Shown: positions 20,281 through 30,181, numbered from the stretch's first letter. The stretch is DNA of 64,000 nucleotides from an uncultured Gallionellaceae bacterium (GCA_903847155.1 CAINCU010000028.1:203205-267204), one strand, 5' to 3'. Notes: generated from the sequence alone by a model not told the origin. Made by a program: numbers and translations.

Positions 20281-21696
20281 TTAGAGGCTGTAATACATGT
20301 CGAACTCGACCGGGTGAGTGGTCATGCGGATACGGTTCACATCTTCCATCTTCAAATCGATGTAAGCATCGATGAAGTCGCTGGAAAACACACCGCCACG
20401 GGTCAGGAACTCGCGGTCTTTGTCCAGCGCAGCCAAGGCTTCGTCCAACGATGCGCAGACGGTTGGGATCTTTGCATCTTCTTCCGGCGGCAAGTCGTAC
20501 AGGTTCTTGTCAGCAGGATCGCCGGGGTGAATCTTGTTCTGGATACCATCCAGACCGGCCATCATCAGCGCGGCAAAGCACAGATACGGGTTGGCGGAAG
20601 GATCGGGGAAACGTGTTTCGATGCGGCGTGCCTTGTCGCTGGTGACGTGAGGAATGCGGATCGAAGCGGAACGGTTCTTTGCCGAGTAAGCCAACTTCAC
20701 CGGAGCTTCGTAGTGCGGAACCAGGCGCTTGTAGGAGTTGGTGCCGGGGTTGGTGATCGCGTTCAATGCCTTGGCGTGCTTGATGATACCGCCGATGTAG
20801 AACAATGCGGTCTCGGACAGTCCGGCATAGCCGTTGCCTGCAAACGTGTTCTTGCCGTCTTTCCAGATGGACTGGTGCACGTGCATACCGGAACCGTTGT
20901 CGCCAACGATGGGCTTCGGCATGAAGGTCGCGGTCTTGCCGTATTGGTGGGCAACGTTTTGCACCACGTATTTCAGGGTTTGTGTCCAGTCGGCGCGCTT
21001 GACCAGCGTGCTGAACATGGTGCCGATTTCGCATTGACCGGCATTGGCCACTTCGTGGTGGTGAACTTCGACCGGGATGCCGATCTCTTCCAGTGCCAGA
21101 CACATTGCGGCGCGAATGTCGTTCAGGCTATCCACGGGAGGAACGGGGAAATAGCCGCCCTTCACGGTAGGACGGTGGCCGGTGTTGCCGCCATCATAAT
21201 CGTGCCCGGTTGACCATGCGCCCTCTTCCGAATTGACCTTGACGGAGCAACCGGACATGTCGATCTTCCATTGCACGGAATCGAAAATGAAGAATTCTGG
21301 CTCGGGACCGAAGTAAGCTGTGTCGCCAATACCGGAGGACTTCAAATAAGCCTCGGCGCGTTTGGCGATGGAGCGCGGGTCGCGGTCGTAGCCTTTGCCG
21401 TCGGTTGGCTCGATCACGTCGCAGGTCAGCACGATGGTGGGTTCGTCGAAGAAAGGATCGACATAAACGGAATCGGGATCCGGCAGCAACAGCATGTCGG
21501 AAGCTTGAATGCCCTTCCATCCGGCGATGGATGAACCGTCGAAAGCGTGGCCGCTTTCAAACTTGTCGGCATCAAAATGTGAAACAGGCACGCCCACGTG
21601 CTGTTCTTTGCCCTTGGTGTCTGTGAAACGCAGATCGACGAACTTGATGCCTTGTTCTTTGATCAGTTTCAGAACGTCGGCGGCTGATTTAGACAT
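20281..21696 (-). CDS. glnA: Glutamine synthetase type I
   Basis: [59 protein letters not shown]. Confidence 0.97.
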   Translation of the reverse strand: MSKSAADVLKLIKEQGIKFVDLRFTDTKGKEQHVGVPVSHFDADKFESGHAFDGSSIAGWKGIQASDMLLLPDPDSVYVDPFFDEPTIVLTCDVIEPTDGKGYDRDPRSIAKRAEAYLKSSGIGDTAYFGPEPEFFIFDSVQWKIDMSGCSVKVNSEEGAWSTGHDYDGGNTGHRPTVKGGYFPVPPVDSLNDIRAAMCLALEEIGIPVEVHHHEVANAGQCEIGTMFSTLVKRADWTQTLKYVVQNVAHQYGKTATFMPKPIVGDNGSGMHVHQSIWKDGKNTFAGNGYAGLSETALFYIGGIIKHAKALNAITNPGTNSYKRLVPHYEAPVKLAYSAKNRSASIRIPHVTSDKARRIETRFPDPSANPYLCFAALMMAGLDGIQNKIHPGDPADKNLYDLPPEEDAKIPTVCASLDEALAALDKDREFLTRGGVFSSDFIDAYIDLKMEDVNRIRMTTHPVEFDMYYSL

Positions 21697-21768
21697 ACTC
21701 GAATCTCCCAATAAATTAAAAATAAGCTGTTTTGTGAAACGAACCGATTGATGAAACAAGCATCATGC

Positions 21769-21784
21769 AGCAGAAACTGTGCCA
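21769..21784 (-). promoter_or_regulatory. Putative sigma-54 promoter of glnA
   Basis: Minus strand TGGCACAGTTTCTGCT, GG-N10-GC spacing, ~75 bp before the start codon. Confidence 0.65.
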
Positions 21785-21880
21785 TCACCCCGAATCTTGC
21801 AAGGCGCACATTGTGCCATATTTGCCTAGCCGGTGGGCATTCAAAGAGCGCCCATGAATAGGGCGCCGACATGCCGTTGC

Positions 21881-21895
21881 GCACTAGTCTGGTGC
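21881..21895 (-). promoter_or_regulatory. Putative NtrC enhancer, overlapping the 3' end of the CDF gene
   Basis: GCACtagtctgGTGC, GCAC-N7-GTGC dyad, ~100 bp upstream of the glnA sigma-54 element. Confidence 0.65.
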
Positions 21896-23059
21896 GCCTC
21901 CCTGAAAGGCAAGAATGCTCCGAAAGTAAGGATCGTCAGCTGTAATGGCAGTACATTTGACACGCCATGCTTCGAGGTCAACCGGAGTATCAAACAGTAA
22001 TTCGGCCTCGACCTTGCCTTCCAGATAATGCAGCACGATGCGCGTGGAGGCGGGTAGGTTTTCATCCAGACGCTGGGCCAGATGCGACAATAACAAATGG
22101 CGTTGTGGCAGACGAGCATTGGGCTTGGCTTGCGCATCATCTTCCGAATCGATATGCACCATCACGTCCATCACATGATGATTGTTGAGCACTGCTCCGC
22201 GCGCCGCCTCGGCAATATAATGCCCTTCGGATACGCTGATTTTTCGTTCAACGATGATGTGTGCATCAACCAAGGCGTTGTCCGCCATCTTGCGCGTGCG
22301 CAATTCGTGCAGACCGAGCACACCTGGGGTTGCTTTCAAAGTGTTGCGGATCGCGCGCACTTCAGCCGCATCCAAGCCGGTATCCACCAATTCCAGCAAC
22401 GCATCGCGCGCGAACTGGATACCCATATAGGCGATCATTACTCCCACCACGGCAGCGGCCACCAGATCAAGAAAGGTGTAACCCAGAAGATTGCCGACGA
22501 TGCCGACAATGACCACCAGCGAGGAGGCAGCATCGGAACGCGCATGCCATGCATTCGCCACCAGCATCTGCGAGCGTACACGCTGCGCCACGGCCAGCAT
22601 GTAGCGGAACATGCCTTCTTTTGCGGCAAGGGCGACGATGGCTACCCATAATGTGACGGGATGAACTGCCTGTACCTGCGACGGATGTTGCAGACGCATA
22701 CCGGCAGCAATGAGCAAACCCACGCCGAGTGCGGCGAGACCGGCACCGAGGATCAGTGAAGCTGCAGTCTCAATGCGCGCATGGCCGTATGGATGGTCGG
22801 CATCAGCGCGCTTGTTGCCGTGACGATTGGCAAACAACACCAGCACATCTGACAGCAGGTCGGACAACGAATGTAAACCATCCGCCATCAGCGATTGCGA
22901 CTTGCCGAAGAAGCCCGCCAGTACTTGCATCACAGTCAGACACAGGTTGATGAAAATACTCACCCATGTGCTTTTGCGTGCCGCTGCAAAACGCACTGGA
23001 TGTGCAGGTTCGAAGGCGGCTGATTTGTCGTGCGCGTGTTCTTGCATTTGATTTTTCAT
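21884..23059 (-). CDS. Cation diffusion facilitator family transporter
   Basis: CDF TM pattern: FGKSQSLMADGLHSLSDLLSDVLVLFANRHGNKRADADHPYGHARIET; NAWHARSDAASS. Confidence 0.93.
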   Translation of the reverse strand: MKNQMQEHAHDKSAAFEPAHPVRFAAARKSTWVSIFINLCLTVMQVLAGFFGKSQSLMADGLHSLSDLLSDVLVLFANRHGNKRADADHPYGHARIETAASLILGAGLAALGVGLLIAAGMRLQHPSQVQAVHPVTLWVAIVALAAKEGMFRYMLAVAQRVRSQMLVANAWHARSDAASSLVVIVGIVGNLLGYTFLDLVAAAVVGVMIAYMGIQFARDALLELVDTGLDAAEVRAIRNTLKATPGVLGLHELRTRKMADNALVDAHIIVERKISVSEGHYIAEAARGAVLNNHHVMDVMVHIDSEDDAQAKPNARLPQRHLLLSHLAQRLDENLPASTRIVLHYLEGKVEAELLFDTPVDLEAWRVKCTAITADDPYFRSILAFQGGAPD

Positions 23060-23114
23060 TACAGTTAAGAGCGAATGCTGTCCAATCTAGCAGAGCCACC
23101 TCATCACTATTGGC

Positions 23115-23537
23115 TTAGTACTCTGCTTCACGGACTTGCGGCCTGCCTTCTACTTCCCAACGTGCAAAACCTCCGGCAAGGTTAAGTACTTTTTTGTAGC
23201 CCATCATCTGCAACACTGCAGCAGCCATGGCTGACCGGCCACTAGTAGCACAGTAGAGAACGATCTGCTGATCGCGCGCACCGGAAAGCGGCGGGTAGTG
23301 CTTGGGATAGCTTGTGTCGGCGGCTGCTTCGATGATGCCGCGCGGCACAAGATGAGCTCCTTCAATATGACCATGCTCGAACTCGGCAGACTCGCGTACA
23401 TCGACAAGCAAAAGGTCTTCCTTTGCATCCAATTTGACCTTGAGCTCCTCAGGCGTGATCTCAGTAATGCAGGACTTGGCGGCGCGCACGAAGTCCATCA
23501 AGCCCACAGGTTGCTCTGGTTTGTATAAGTTATACAT
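23115..23537 (-). CDS. Rhodanese-like domain protein
   Basis: LLVDVRESAEFEHGHIEGAHLVPRG, VLYCATSGRSAMAA active-site loop. Confidence 0.9.
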   Translation of the reverse strand: MYNLYKPEQPVGLMDFVRAAKSCITEITPEELKVKLDAKEDLLLVDVRESAEFEHGHIEGAHLVPRGIIEAAADTSYPKHYPPLSGARDQQIVLYCATSGRSAMAAAVLQMMGYKKVLNLAGGFARWEVEGRPQVREAEY

Positions 23538-23674
23538 TTAAAAACTATCCCTTCATTAAAGTAGTATTGGCAAATTGCAATTTGTGAATTTATGTCGTGT
23601 GGGAATAGCGTACGTTCCCCACATCAAATATCATCGTTCTGCTCTTGCTAGTAAATCGAAAAATCCGACTATCT

Positions 23675-24787
23675 TCAATCTCCCAAACTGGTTCCAATAT
23701 TTCGTGCGCTTTGTACCCAAGGATGATCGGGTGGCACCGTCTTAACTTTTCCCGCAACTTCTTCCAGCGCAACAGCCTTGGTGCTATCGCCTCGGGCGGC
23801 AACCATCACGCCATAATGCCCTTTGTCGATTAAGTCGGAGCAAGCGGTTCCCAACCGTGTGGCGAGCAGGCGATCCGCAGCGGAAGGGATGCCGCCGCGT
23901 TGCAGGTGACCGAGGATGGTGATGCGCGCTTCCAGTCCGGTCAGCAGTTCAAGTTGCTTGGCGAGGCGCACAGTTTTCTCGGCGTACTGTGTTTCGGATG
24001 CGACTTCGGGTTCTGTCTTTTTACCCTCTTTCTTTTTGCCCTCTTTCTTTTTCTGGGCTTCCAGTTGTTCTGCGTGTTCATGCACCGACAGCGCACCTTC
24101 TGCGATGGCGACGATGCTGAAGCTCTTGCCGCGGCGACTGCGTTCGCGGATGGCTTCTGCCACGCTTTCAACTGTATAGGGAATTTCCGGGATCAGGATC
24201 ACATCAGCGCCGCCGGCAATGCCTGCCCCCAGAGCCAGCCAACCGGCGCGGTGGCCCATGATCTCCACCACGATGATACGGTGATGGCTGTGCGCTGTGC
24301 TGTGCAGACGATCAATAGCGTCGGTGGCGATGCCCAACGCAGTATCGAAACCGAAGGTGATGTCGGTCAGCGCGACATCGTTGTCGATGGTCTTAGGCAG
24401 GGTGATGATGTTGAGTCCCTTTTCCTTGAGTCGCAGGGCATTTTTCTGTGTGCCTCCGCCGCCCAGACAAACCAGAACATCGAGATGGTTGTCATGGTAA
24501 TTTCCCACTATCACATCGGTCATGTCCTGCACCTTGCCGCCAACCGGCATGCGGTGGGGTTTGTCCCGGCTAGTGCCGAGCAGTGTGCCGCCACGAGTCA
24601 GAATGTCGGATAGATCACCGGCTTCCATTCGCATAAAACGGTTTTCCATCAGACCGCGAAAACCATCGCGGAAGCCAATGAGTTGCATGCCGTAATGGTT
24701 CAACGCAGACTTGCCGACACCGCGAATCGCCGCGTTCAGGCCGGGGCTGTCGCCGCCGGAGGTGAGAATTCCAATGGATTTTGTCAC
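23675..24787 (-). CDS. pfkA: 6-phosphofructokinase
   Basis: [47 protein letters not shown]; Lys-rich insertion [22 protein letters not shown]. Confidence 0.93.
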   Translation of the reverse strand: MTKSIGILTSGGDSPGLNAAIRGVGKSALNHYGMQLIGFRDGFRGLMENRFMRMEAGDLSDILTRGGTLLGTSRDKPHRMPVGGKVQDMTDVIVGNYHDNHLDVLVCLGGGGTQKNALRLKEKGLNIITLPKTIDNDVALTDITFGFDTALGIATDAIDRLHSTAHSHHRIIVVEIMGHRAGWLALGAGIAGGADVILIPEIPYTVESVAEAIRERSRRGKSFSIVAIAEGALSVHEHAEQLEAQKKKEGKKKEGKKTEPEVASETQYAEKTVRLAKQLELLTGLEARITILGHLQRGGIPSAADRLLATRLGTACSDLIDKGHYGVMVAARGDSTKAVALEEVAGKVKTVPPDHPWVQSARNIGTSLGD

Positions 24788-24932
24788 AGCATGTGTTCTT
24801 CATTTAATGTAGGCCAGCATGATTAACTATTGACCTCGTTCGGTCAACGAGTGTTTTCGAAAGAGTCTGCACTGTGCAGAAGTTCAGGGTAGAGAACTAT
24901 CCTTGATTCTTCCGGAATACAAAATGTCAGCG

Positions 24933-26093
24933 CTAAAAGATGGCCTGATTTTCCAGTTCTTGCAGCAGTTCCAGAAGCGTGCTGGATTCCTTGGTCAGTA
25001 GCCGCAGCAATTCGGCAATTTCGTTATGCGGAGCATTGCACTCAACTGCTTCGATCAATTTCCTTCCCAGTTCGTGCAGGCGACGATGAGGATCTTCCAG
25101 CTTGTCAAAGGCACTGCGCCCCTTGAACTCTTGACCATGACCATATATCCAGCGCCCAAGTCTGCATTGGGTGTAATCCATTTCTGCCAGGAACCTTTTT
25201 ACTTTGTAGTCAGATTCATCGAATGCAGAATTAACGATCAGGTCTATCAGCGTCTTGCGCCAATGAATGTGATCCAATTGAGCGATGTGAATTAAGCCGA
25301 TTGGCAACCCTGACCAGCGGGAATCCTTTTTAATGAAAGCCAAGTATTCCGCCATCGGCAACGGATGTCCCATCCAGAATCCTTGAGCCTCCGTGCAACC
25401 GGCTTGCATCAGAAAATCGTAAATCTCGGAGGTTTCAACCCCTTCGGCAACGATGTCTATGCCTAATATATGCGCCATTCTGATGCTGGCTTGGACGATT
25501 GCCGTGCTTTTCGGGTTTTCGTTCATGCGACTGATCAATCCCTTGTCGATTTTGATTACGCCGAAAGGCCATAGACTCAGGGTATCGATGGAAGAAAATC
25601 CTGTGCCGAAGTCATCCATCGCCAAGGTAATTCCCATATCAACAAGCGCTTGGAGATGCTTTCGCACGACAGGATTGCCCTTGTTCAGGATGGATGCCTC
25701 GGTAAATTCTATCTGCAGGTGCTTCGGATTAATGTTGCAACTCTGGATCGAATGGCGAATCAGGTCGGTCAACTCGGGTGATTCGAAATCCTGCGCGGTG
25801 AGATTGAACGAGATGGTGAGCGCATCGTTTACATCCTGAATGATGAGCAAATCGGCGACCAGTTTGGGGAACATCGCGAGCGCAATCTCGGTAATAAAGC
25901 TGGCTTCCTCGGCCAGCGGGATAAATTCCAACGGAAGAATGACCGTGCCGTCACGCTTGATCAGCCTCAGCAACGCTTCCGCGCCGCTGGCTTTGCCGGT
26001 GACCAGCGAAATCTTGGGCTGGTAATAGTATACAAGCCGACCATCAGCCAACGCCGATTCAAGTTCTGACAAAGAAATCTTATTGCTGTCCAT
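24933..26093 (-). CDS. EAL-domain c-di-GMP phosphodiesterase with C-terminal CZB (chemoreceptor zinc-binding) domain
   Basis: EAL motifs GAEALLRL, NLTAQDFE, IEFTE, MDDFGTGFSSIDTL, IKIDKGLI, AEGVET; CZB-like DHIHWRKTL...QCRLGRWIYGHG...PHRRLHELG. Confidence 0.88.
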   Translation of the reverse strand: MDSNKISLSELESALADGRLVYYYQPKISLVTGKASGAEALLRLIKRDGTVILPLEFIPLAEEASFITEIALAMFPKLVADLLIIQDVNDALTISFNLTAQDFESPELTDLIRHSIQSCNINPKHLQIEFTEASILNKGNPVVRKHLQALVDMGITLAMDDFGTGFSSIDTLSLWPFGVIKIDKGLISRMNENPKSTAIVQASIRMAHILGIDIVAEGVETSEIYDFLMQAGCTEAQGFWMGHPLPMAEYLAFIKKDSRWSGLPIGLIHIAQLDHIHWRKTLIDLIVNSAFDESDYKVKRFLAEMDYTQCRLGRWIYGHGQEFKGRSAFDKLEDPHRRLHELGRKLIEAVECNAPHNEIAELLRLLTKESSTLLELLQELENQAIF

Positions 26094-26197
26094 GGCGTTC
26101 TAAAGTATTGATCATTACATTTATTTGCAGCTTTGCAGTAAATCCAATCTTCCATTCTACATTCAACTGTTGGTCAACATACTCAGCGCGGAATTGC

Positions 26198-26764
26198 TCA
26201 CGACGCGCCCCTGCTCGCCTCTAGTTCCAGATGACAAGGCATCAACAATAGATGCGCCAGATGCGCTGGATCATTCGAATGCATATGTTCCGCGAATGCC
26301 CCCAGCCGCGAATCTTGCGCAGCGGCCAAGGTGTCAATCAGCGCTCTTGCTGCTTCGCGCGGGTTCTGTTCACTTGGCTGATAGCGCGGCCAATCTTTGT
26401 AATGTGATAACAGTTGTTCGCGGTGATCCTGATATATCTGGCAGTTGCGGATGTAATCCAGCTCGGCGTGCTTCGCCTCATTCTCTTTATCAATCTCGGC
26501 ATCGGTATTCTTGTAGCGTGCCTTCTCGGCATCGGTCCAATGCGGTTTATCGCCATGCTTTTCGCGCAAGGTCACGAAGGTATTCTTCAACTCAATCTGT
26601 GAATGCGTGCCCGCGTCCTTGAAGACGTGAACCATATCCTTGCCATGCCCCTCCTTGCCAACGTAGCGCATGCCCTCGATAACTCGCCTAGGATTAAAGC
26701 CGTACTGGCGGGCACAAGCCGCGCGCAGAGTGTCGAAAAGTTCGTCTAACTTTGCAGTGCTCAC
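26198..26764 (-). CDS. Hypothetical protein
   Basis: 188-aa ORF, charged, no recognised family. Confidence 0.6.
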   Translation of the reverse strand: MSTAKLDELFDTLRAACARQYGFNPRRVIEGMRYVGKEGHGKDMVHVFKDAGTHSQIELKNTFVTLREKHGDKPHWTDAEKARYKNTDAEIDKENEAKHAELDYIRNCQIYQDHREQLLSHYKDWPRYQPSEQNPREAARALIDTLAAAQDSRLGAFAEHMHSNDPAHLAHLLLMPCHLELEASRGAS

Positions 26765-27092
26765 AGTTCAATCCTTTCGTCAGCTATTGCCGCTACGACG
26801 GCCAACTAGTTGGTGGAATCATACACCCCACACTTATCAATGCCATCGATAAAAGTCACTTATTAGTAGTCGATCATGGTTGTTTTCGCAAATACCTGAG
26901 CAACACCATACGTTGCGACTGTCAGAGCGTATATCCGCAACCATGACAAGAGCATGAGCTCTATGACCAGATGAAACTGGGCATGTAGCGGGAAACCACA
27001 TTCACAAAAGATCCGCAAGGCAATATTTTAAAAAAATACGGGCGTGCGGAAAAATTACGAAGCCCAAGGTGTATTAATTGTCGCTGAAAACG

Positions 27093-27311
27093 CTATTGCG
27101 GATTGCCCGGCTTGCTACAGCGAGATTCCTTAAAAGGTCCCCGAACGATAAACCATGCATCGCCAGGAGAGGTTTGCGCGCACAGGATTGTGTTATCAAA
27201 CTTGTTTTGCCACTTGTACCACGGCGCCCCGGAAGCGAAGGCTACAACACAGACAAGTGCCAGAAATACCAGTGCTGTTATTTTTGATTGCAAAATAAAT
27301 CCATTTACCAA
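27093..27311 (-). CDS. Small secreted hypothetical protein
   Basis: Hydrophobic N-terminus (ITALVFLALVCVVAFASGA) and two later Cys residues. Confidence 0.5.
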   Translation of the reverse strand: MVNGFILQSKITALVFLALVCVVAFASGAPWYKWQNKFDNTILCAQTSPGDAWFIVRGPFKESRCSKPGNPQ

Positions 27312-27609
27312 TTAGAACTAACCGACAGACGAAAGTTAATTCGCCAAACGCCTGATACGAACGCTCCATAAAGTTTCTCAGTCACGGGCTAGGATAGCGT
27401 GCCATGCAGCGAATCCACTCCGCCCGCAAGACCACGCGGTGTAATGACAGGTGAAGCGCTGGTGGGAGCGGCATATTGTTAACGTTTAGAGAAAGCCCCA
27501 TCTTTCATTTTAGACAAGGCTAGCCAATGAATTTTAGCTTTCAATTGGCTACTAATCACCGACACGATATGAAGTTTGTGCGTGCTTCACCTTATACAAC
27601 ACCGTTTGT

Positions 27610-27960
27610 TTATTGGGCGAGAATCCAGTGCACGAGATTCATTATTTGTTCTTTTGGCATATCCTGAATAGCCTTGTGCAACTCTTTGTGGCCGTCTCGT
27701 AGCTTAACCTTGGGGCTTTCGGTGATTTGCTTATAAATTATTTCCTCAGCATCTTTGTCATTCTTGTATACCTTTGCGACGGAGGCATAGGAAGGGCCTT
27801 CTTTTCTTTTTGACACACCGTGGCATCGCAGACAACTCTTACTTCGCGCCAATTTGATTGCCGCATCGGCATCTACAGGTTCGTCGGCAAAGACAGAGAA
27901 AGTAGCAAACATAGCAAGGATTCCGAACAACAAACTTTTAATGCTTGATCGATTTTTCAT
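27610..27960 (-). CDS. Monohaem class I cytochrome c, secreted
   Basis: Signal peptide MKNRSSIKSLLFGILAMFATFSVFA; CLRCH haem motif. Confidence 0.8.
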   Translation of the reverse strand: MKNRSSIKSLLFGILAMFATFSVFADEPVDADAAIKLARSKSCLRCHGVSKRKEGPSYASVAKVYKNDKDAEEIIYKQITESPKVKLRDGHKELHKAIQDMPKEQIMNLVHWILAQ

Positions 27961-28036
27961 TGCATCCTCCAATAAATGTTATGCCTCAATACTTTTTTAG
28001 ATTAACTGGAAATCTTGAACATCCCCAATCTACTCT

Positions 28037-28663
28037 TTATTGTATGCTGCCGTAGTAATTGATAAGTGCGTTAATGTCATCCTTGCTGAGTATCTTAAAT
28101 CTGTCCTTCATCTTCTTGGGGATGGGGCGCATGTCAGCAAGGAATTCATCGAACGCCTCTCTCAAGTAGAACATCCACTGCCCCCCCGTCATTCCAGCAT
28201 CATCACCTGCAACAGTCCCGCTTGCTGTGTGACACGACTCGCAGAGATCATCATGCAAATCTTTACCTTTTTTTGCCAATTCAGGATCAAATATTTGTTT
28301 GGAGCGGACAAATTTCTGCTGAGAAAAATATTCCGCCACCTTAGGTATGTCCTCGTAGTTCACGTTATCGAGTACTAAGCACATACTTGTTGTATTACCC
28401 TTTAAATTTCCAGACCTGTACACGGTATCCGGACACACTCTTTCCTTATTTTTGTAGGCCTTCATATTGTTGCTCAGAAATTCCACAGAATACCCACCAA
28501 TGATAGGCACAGTTTGGTCGGTACTTGCACCACCTATCCCGTGGCAGTTTGCACAAACTGCGACCACCTTGTTTACATCTACCGCAAATACATTGCTTGC
28601 CAGACCAAGGCTAAATAGGACAGAGCAGAGCAACACTATGTATTCATTTGTTTTTTTCGTCAT
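28037..28663 (-). CDS. Dihaem cytochrome c (c4-like), secreted
   Basis: Signal peptide; CANCH and CESCH haem motifs in two halves. Confidence 0.85.
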   Translation of the reverse strand: MTKKTNEYIVLLCSVLFSLGLASNVFAVDVNKVVAVCANCHGIGGASTDQTVPIIGGYSVEFLSNNMKAYKNKERVCPDTVYRSGNLKGNTTSMCLVLDNVNYEDIPKVAEYFSQQKFVRSKQIFDPELAKKGKDLHDDLCESCHTASGTVAGDDAGMTGGQWMFYLREAFDEFLADMRPIPKKMKDRFKILSKDDINALINYYGSIQ

Positions 28664-28695
28664 GGTATTTGTAAGTCCCTATTGTCATTAGTACT

Positions 28696-28726
28696 ATTAT
28701 ATATATAAACACAAATTTCTTGTCAA
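28696..28726 (-). promoter_or_regulatory. Putative sigma-70 promoter of the cytochrome pair
   Basis: Minus strand TTGACA-N17-TATATA (or N19-TATAAT) ~30-60 bp before the start codon. Confidence 0.6.
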
Positions 28727-28848
28727 TGTCTATAACCGCAATTAGGGTAGCGGCATAATCCACAATGGTTATAATCCATAACTCCAAAATGGTTATCGCC
28801 ATTTCAGTCAAAACAAGCTAGGCTATATATTAAATAAGTTTTTGGAGA

Positions 28849-29055
28849 ATGAGTAATCAATTTGTGTCTGCGCATGATTTTGCGCACATGTATATACTTA
28901 ATATATTTAGGCTATGGAAATATGGCGTGAAGGCAACTGCTATTGCTCAACTTTCGTCTACTTAGCCATATACTGTTCGACGAACTCATCCTCCTGCTGA
29001 AACAGGTCACAGTTCTAAGCCTCAGGGACGCTTCAGGAGAAAAATATCAGTGTAA
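28849..29055 (+). pseudogene. Possible decayed short regulator gene, open across one in-frame TAG
   Basis: MSNQFVSAHDFAHMYILNIFRLWKYGVKATAIAQLSST*PYTVRRTHPPAETGHSSKPQGRFRRKISV*; TAG at 28963-28965. Confidence 0.25.
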
Positions 29056-29254
29056 GGAGCAGGGGTAAGTTAAATTGCGTGTGGCGGTGTAAGATGGCGT
29101 TGAGTTTTGATTTAATACAAATACGAGTGTCTCTCACATAGAGACAAGATAATCATCAACGTGATTGCGGTATTTGGATAGTTTGGCCGAATGGCCTATT
29201 ATTTCACCTAGAGTGCTTGCGGCAGGAAGTCCTTAAAAATAAAGGAAAATAATG

Positions 29255-30160
29255 ATGAAGACGATTAAGAATATTCTTTTGGTAACGATGCTACTAGTTT
29301 GTGCAGGTCAGGCCTTTGCGGCTGATGAAATTCTCAAGCCTTTCATATTGGCATCAAAAGGCCCTGGCGACTTTGAGAAAAAAATTGAATCGACGAAAGC
29401 AGCTTTGGTCGCCAATAGATTTACCGTGGTTGGTGAGTATTCCCCCTATGACGGTGCGGATGTCATTGTTGTGACCAATGATGAGCTAAAGAGTAATGCA
29501 GCGAAGTCTGAACACGGCGGCTTCGGCGCGATTCAGCGGATTAGCGTTACCGATGTAAAGTTAGATAATGAAATTCAGGTAAGTTACACCAACCCGGTTT
29601 ACATGGCCAACGCCTATCGTATGAACGGCAACCTCAAGGACGTGCGTGCAAAACTGAAAAAAGCGTTGGGTAGAGTGCAAGACTTTGGTGCGCAGGGCAT
29701 GACCGCAAGGCAGTTGCGCAAATACCAATACATGATCGGCATGGAAGAATTCAATGAGCCCAGTTTGTTGGCCAGTTACGCCAGCCATGATGAGGCTGTA
29801 AAGGCAGTCGAAAAAGGATTGTCGCTTGGCAGGAACGGCCTGACCCAGGTATACCGTGTAAACATACCAGGCAAGCAGGAAGTGGTGTTTGGGGTCGGCA
29901 TGAAGGGCGCGACTCAGGCTGAGAAATACGCTGATGACAAATTCATCATGAGCGAAATTGATTTTCGTGATCTCAAGTCTACCGCCCATCTACCTTACGA
30001 GATACTGGTCTCCGGTAAGGACATCTATGCTCTCTACGCCCGTTTTCGCATCGCTATAAATTTCCCCGATTTAGCAATTGTAAGTAAAAACAGCTTCATG
30101 AATATCATGAATTCTCCGGATGCGATTCGTGAAACATTACAGAAAGCCGTCAGCCCATGA
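29255..30160 (+). CDS. Secreted hypothetical protein (possibly DUF302-like)
   Basis: Clear signal peptide MKTIKNILLVTMLLVCAGQAFA; RBS aaaggaa upstream; no haem motif. Confidence 0.75.
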   Translation: MKTIKNILLVTMLLVCAGQAFAADEILKPFILASKGPGDFEKKIESTKAALVANRFTVVGEYSPYDGADVIVVTNDELKSNAAKSEHGGFGAIQRISVTDVKLDNEIQVSYTNPVYMANAYRMNGNLKDVRAKLKKALGRVQDFGAQGMTARQLRKYQYMIGMEEFNEPSLLASYASHDEAVKAVEKGLSLGRNGLTQVYRVNIPGKQEVVFGVGMKGATQAEKYADDKFIMSEIDFRDLKSTAHLPYEILVSGKDIYALYARFRIAINFPDLAIVSKNSFMNIMNSPDAIRETLQKAVSP

Positions 30161-30181
30161 CATTCTGATGCAGAGTTAAGG

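Noticed and set aside
26765-27092. Suspected transposase remnant in the gap
   Set aside because: No frame gave a recognisable transposase motif.
27340-27600. Possible RNA gene or IS remnant in the gap upstream of the monohaem cytochrome's 3' end
   Set aside because: Only a weak AGCCAAT/ATTGGCT inverted repeat; no tRNA-like fold or protein signal.
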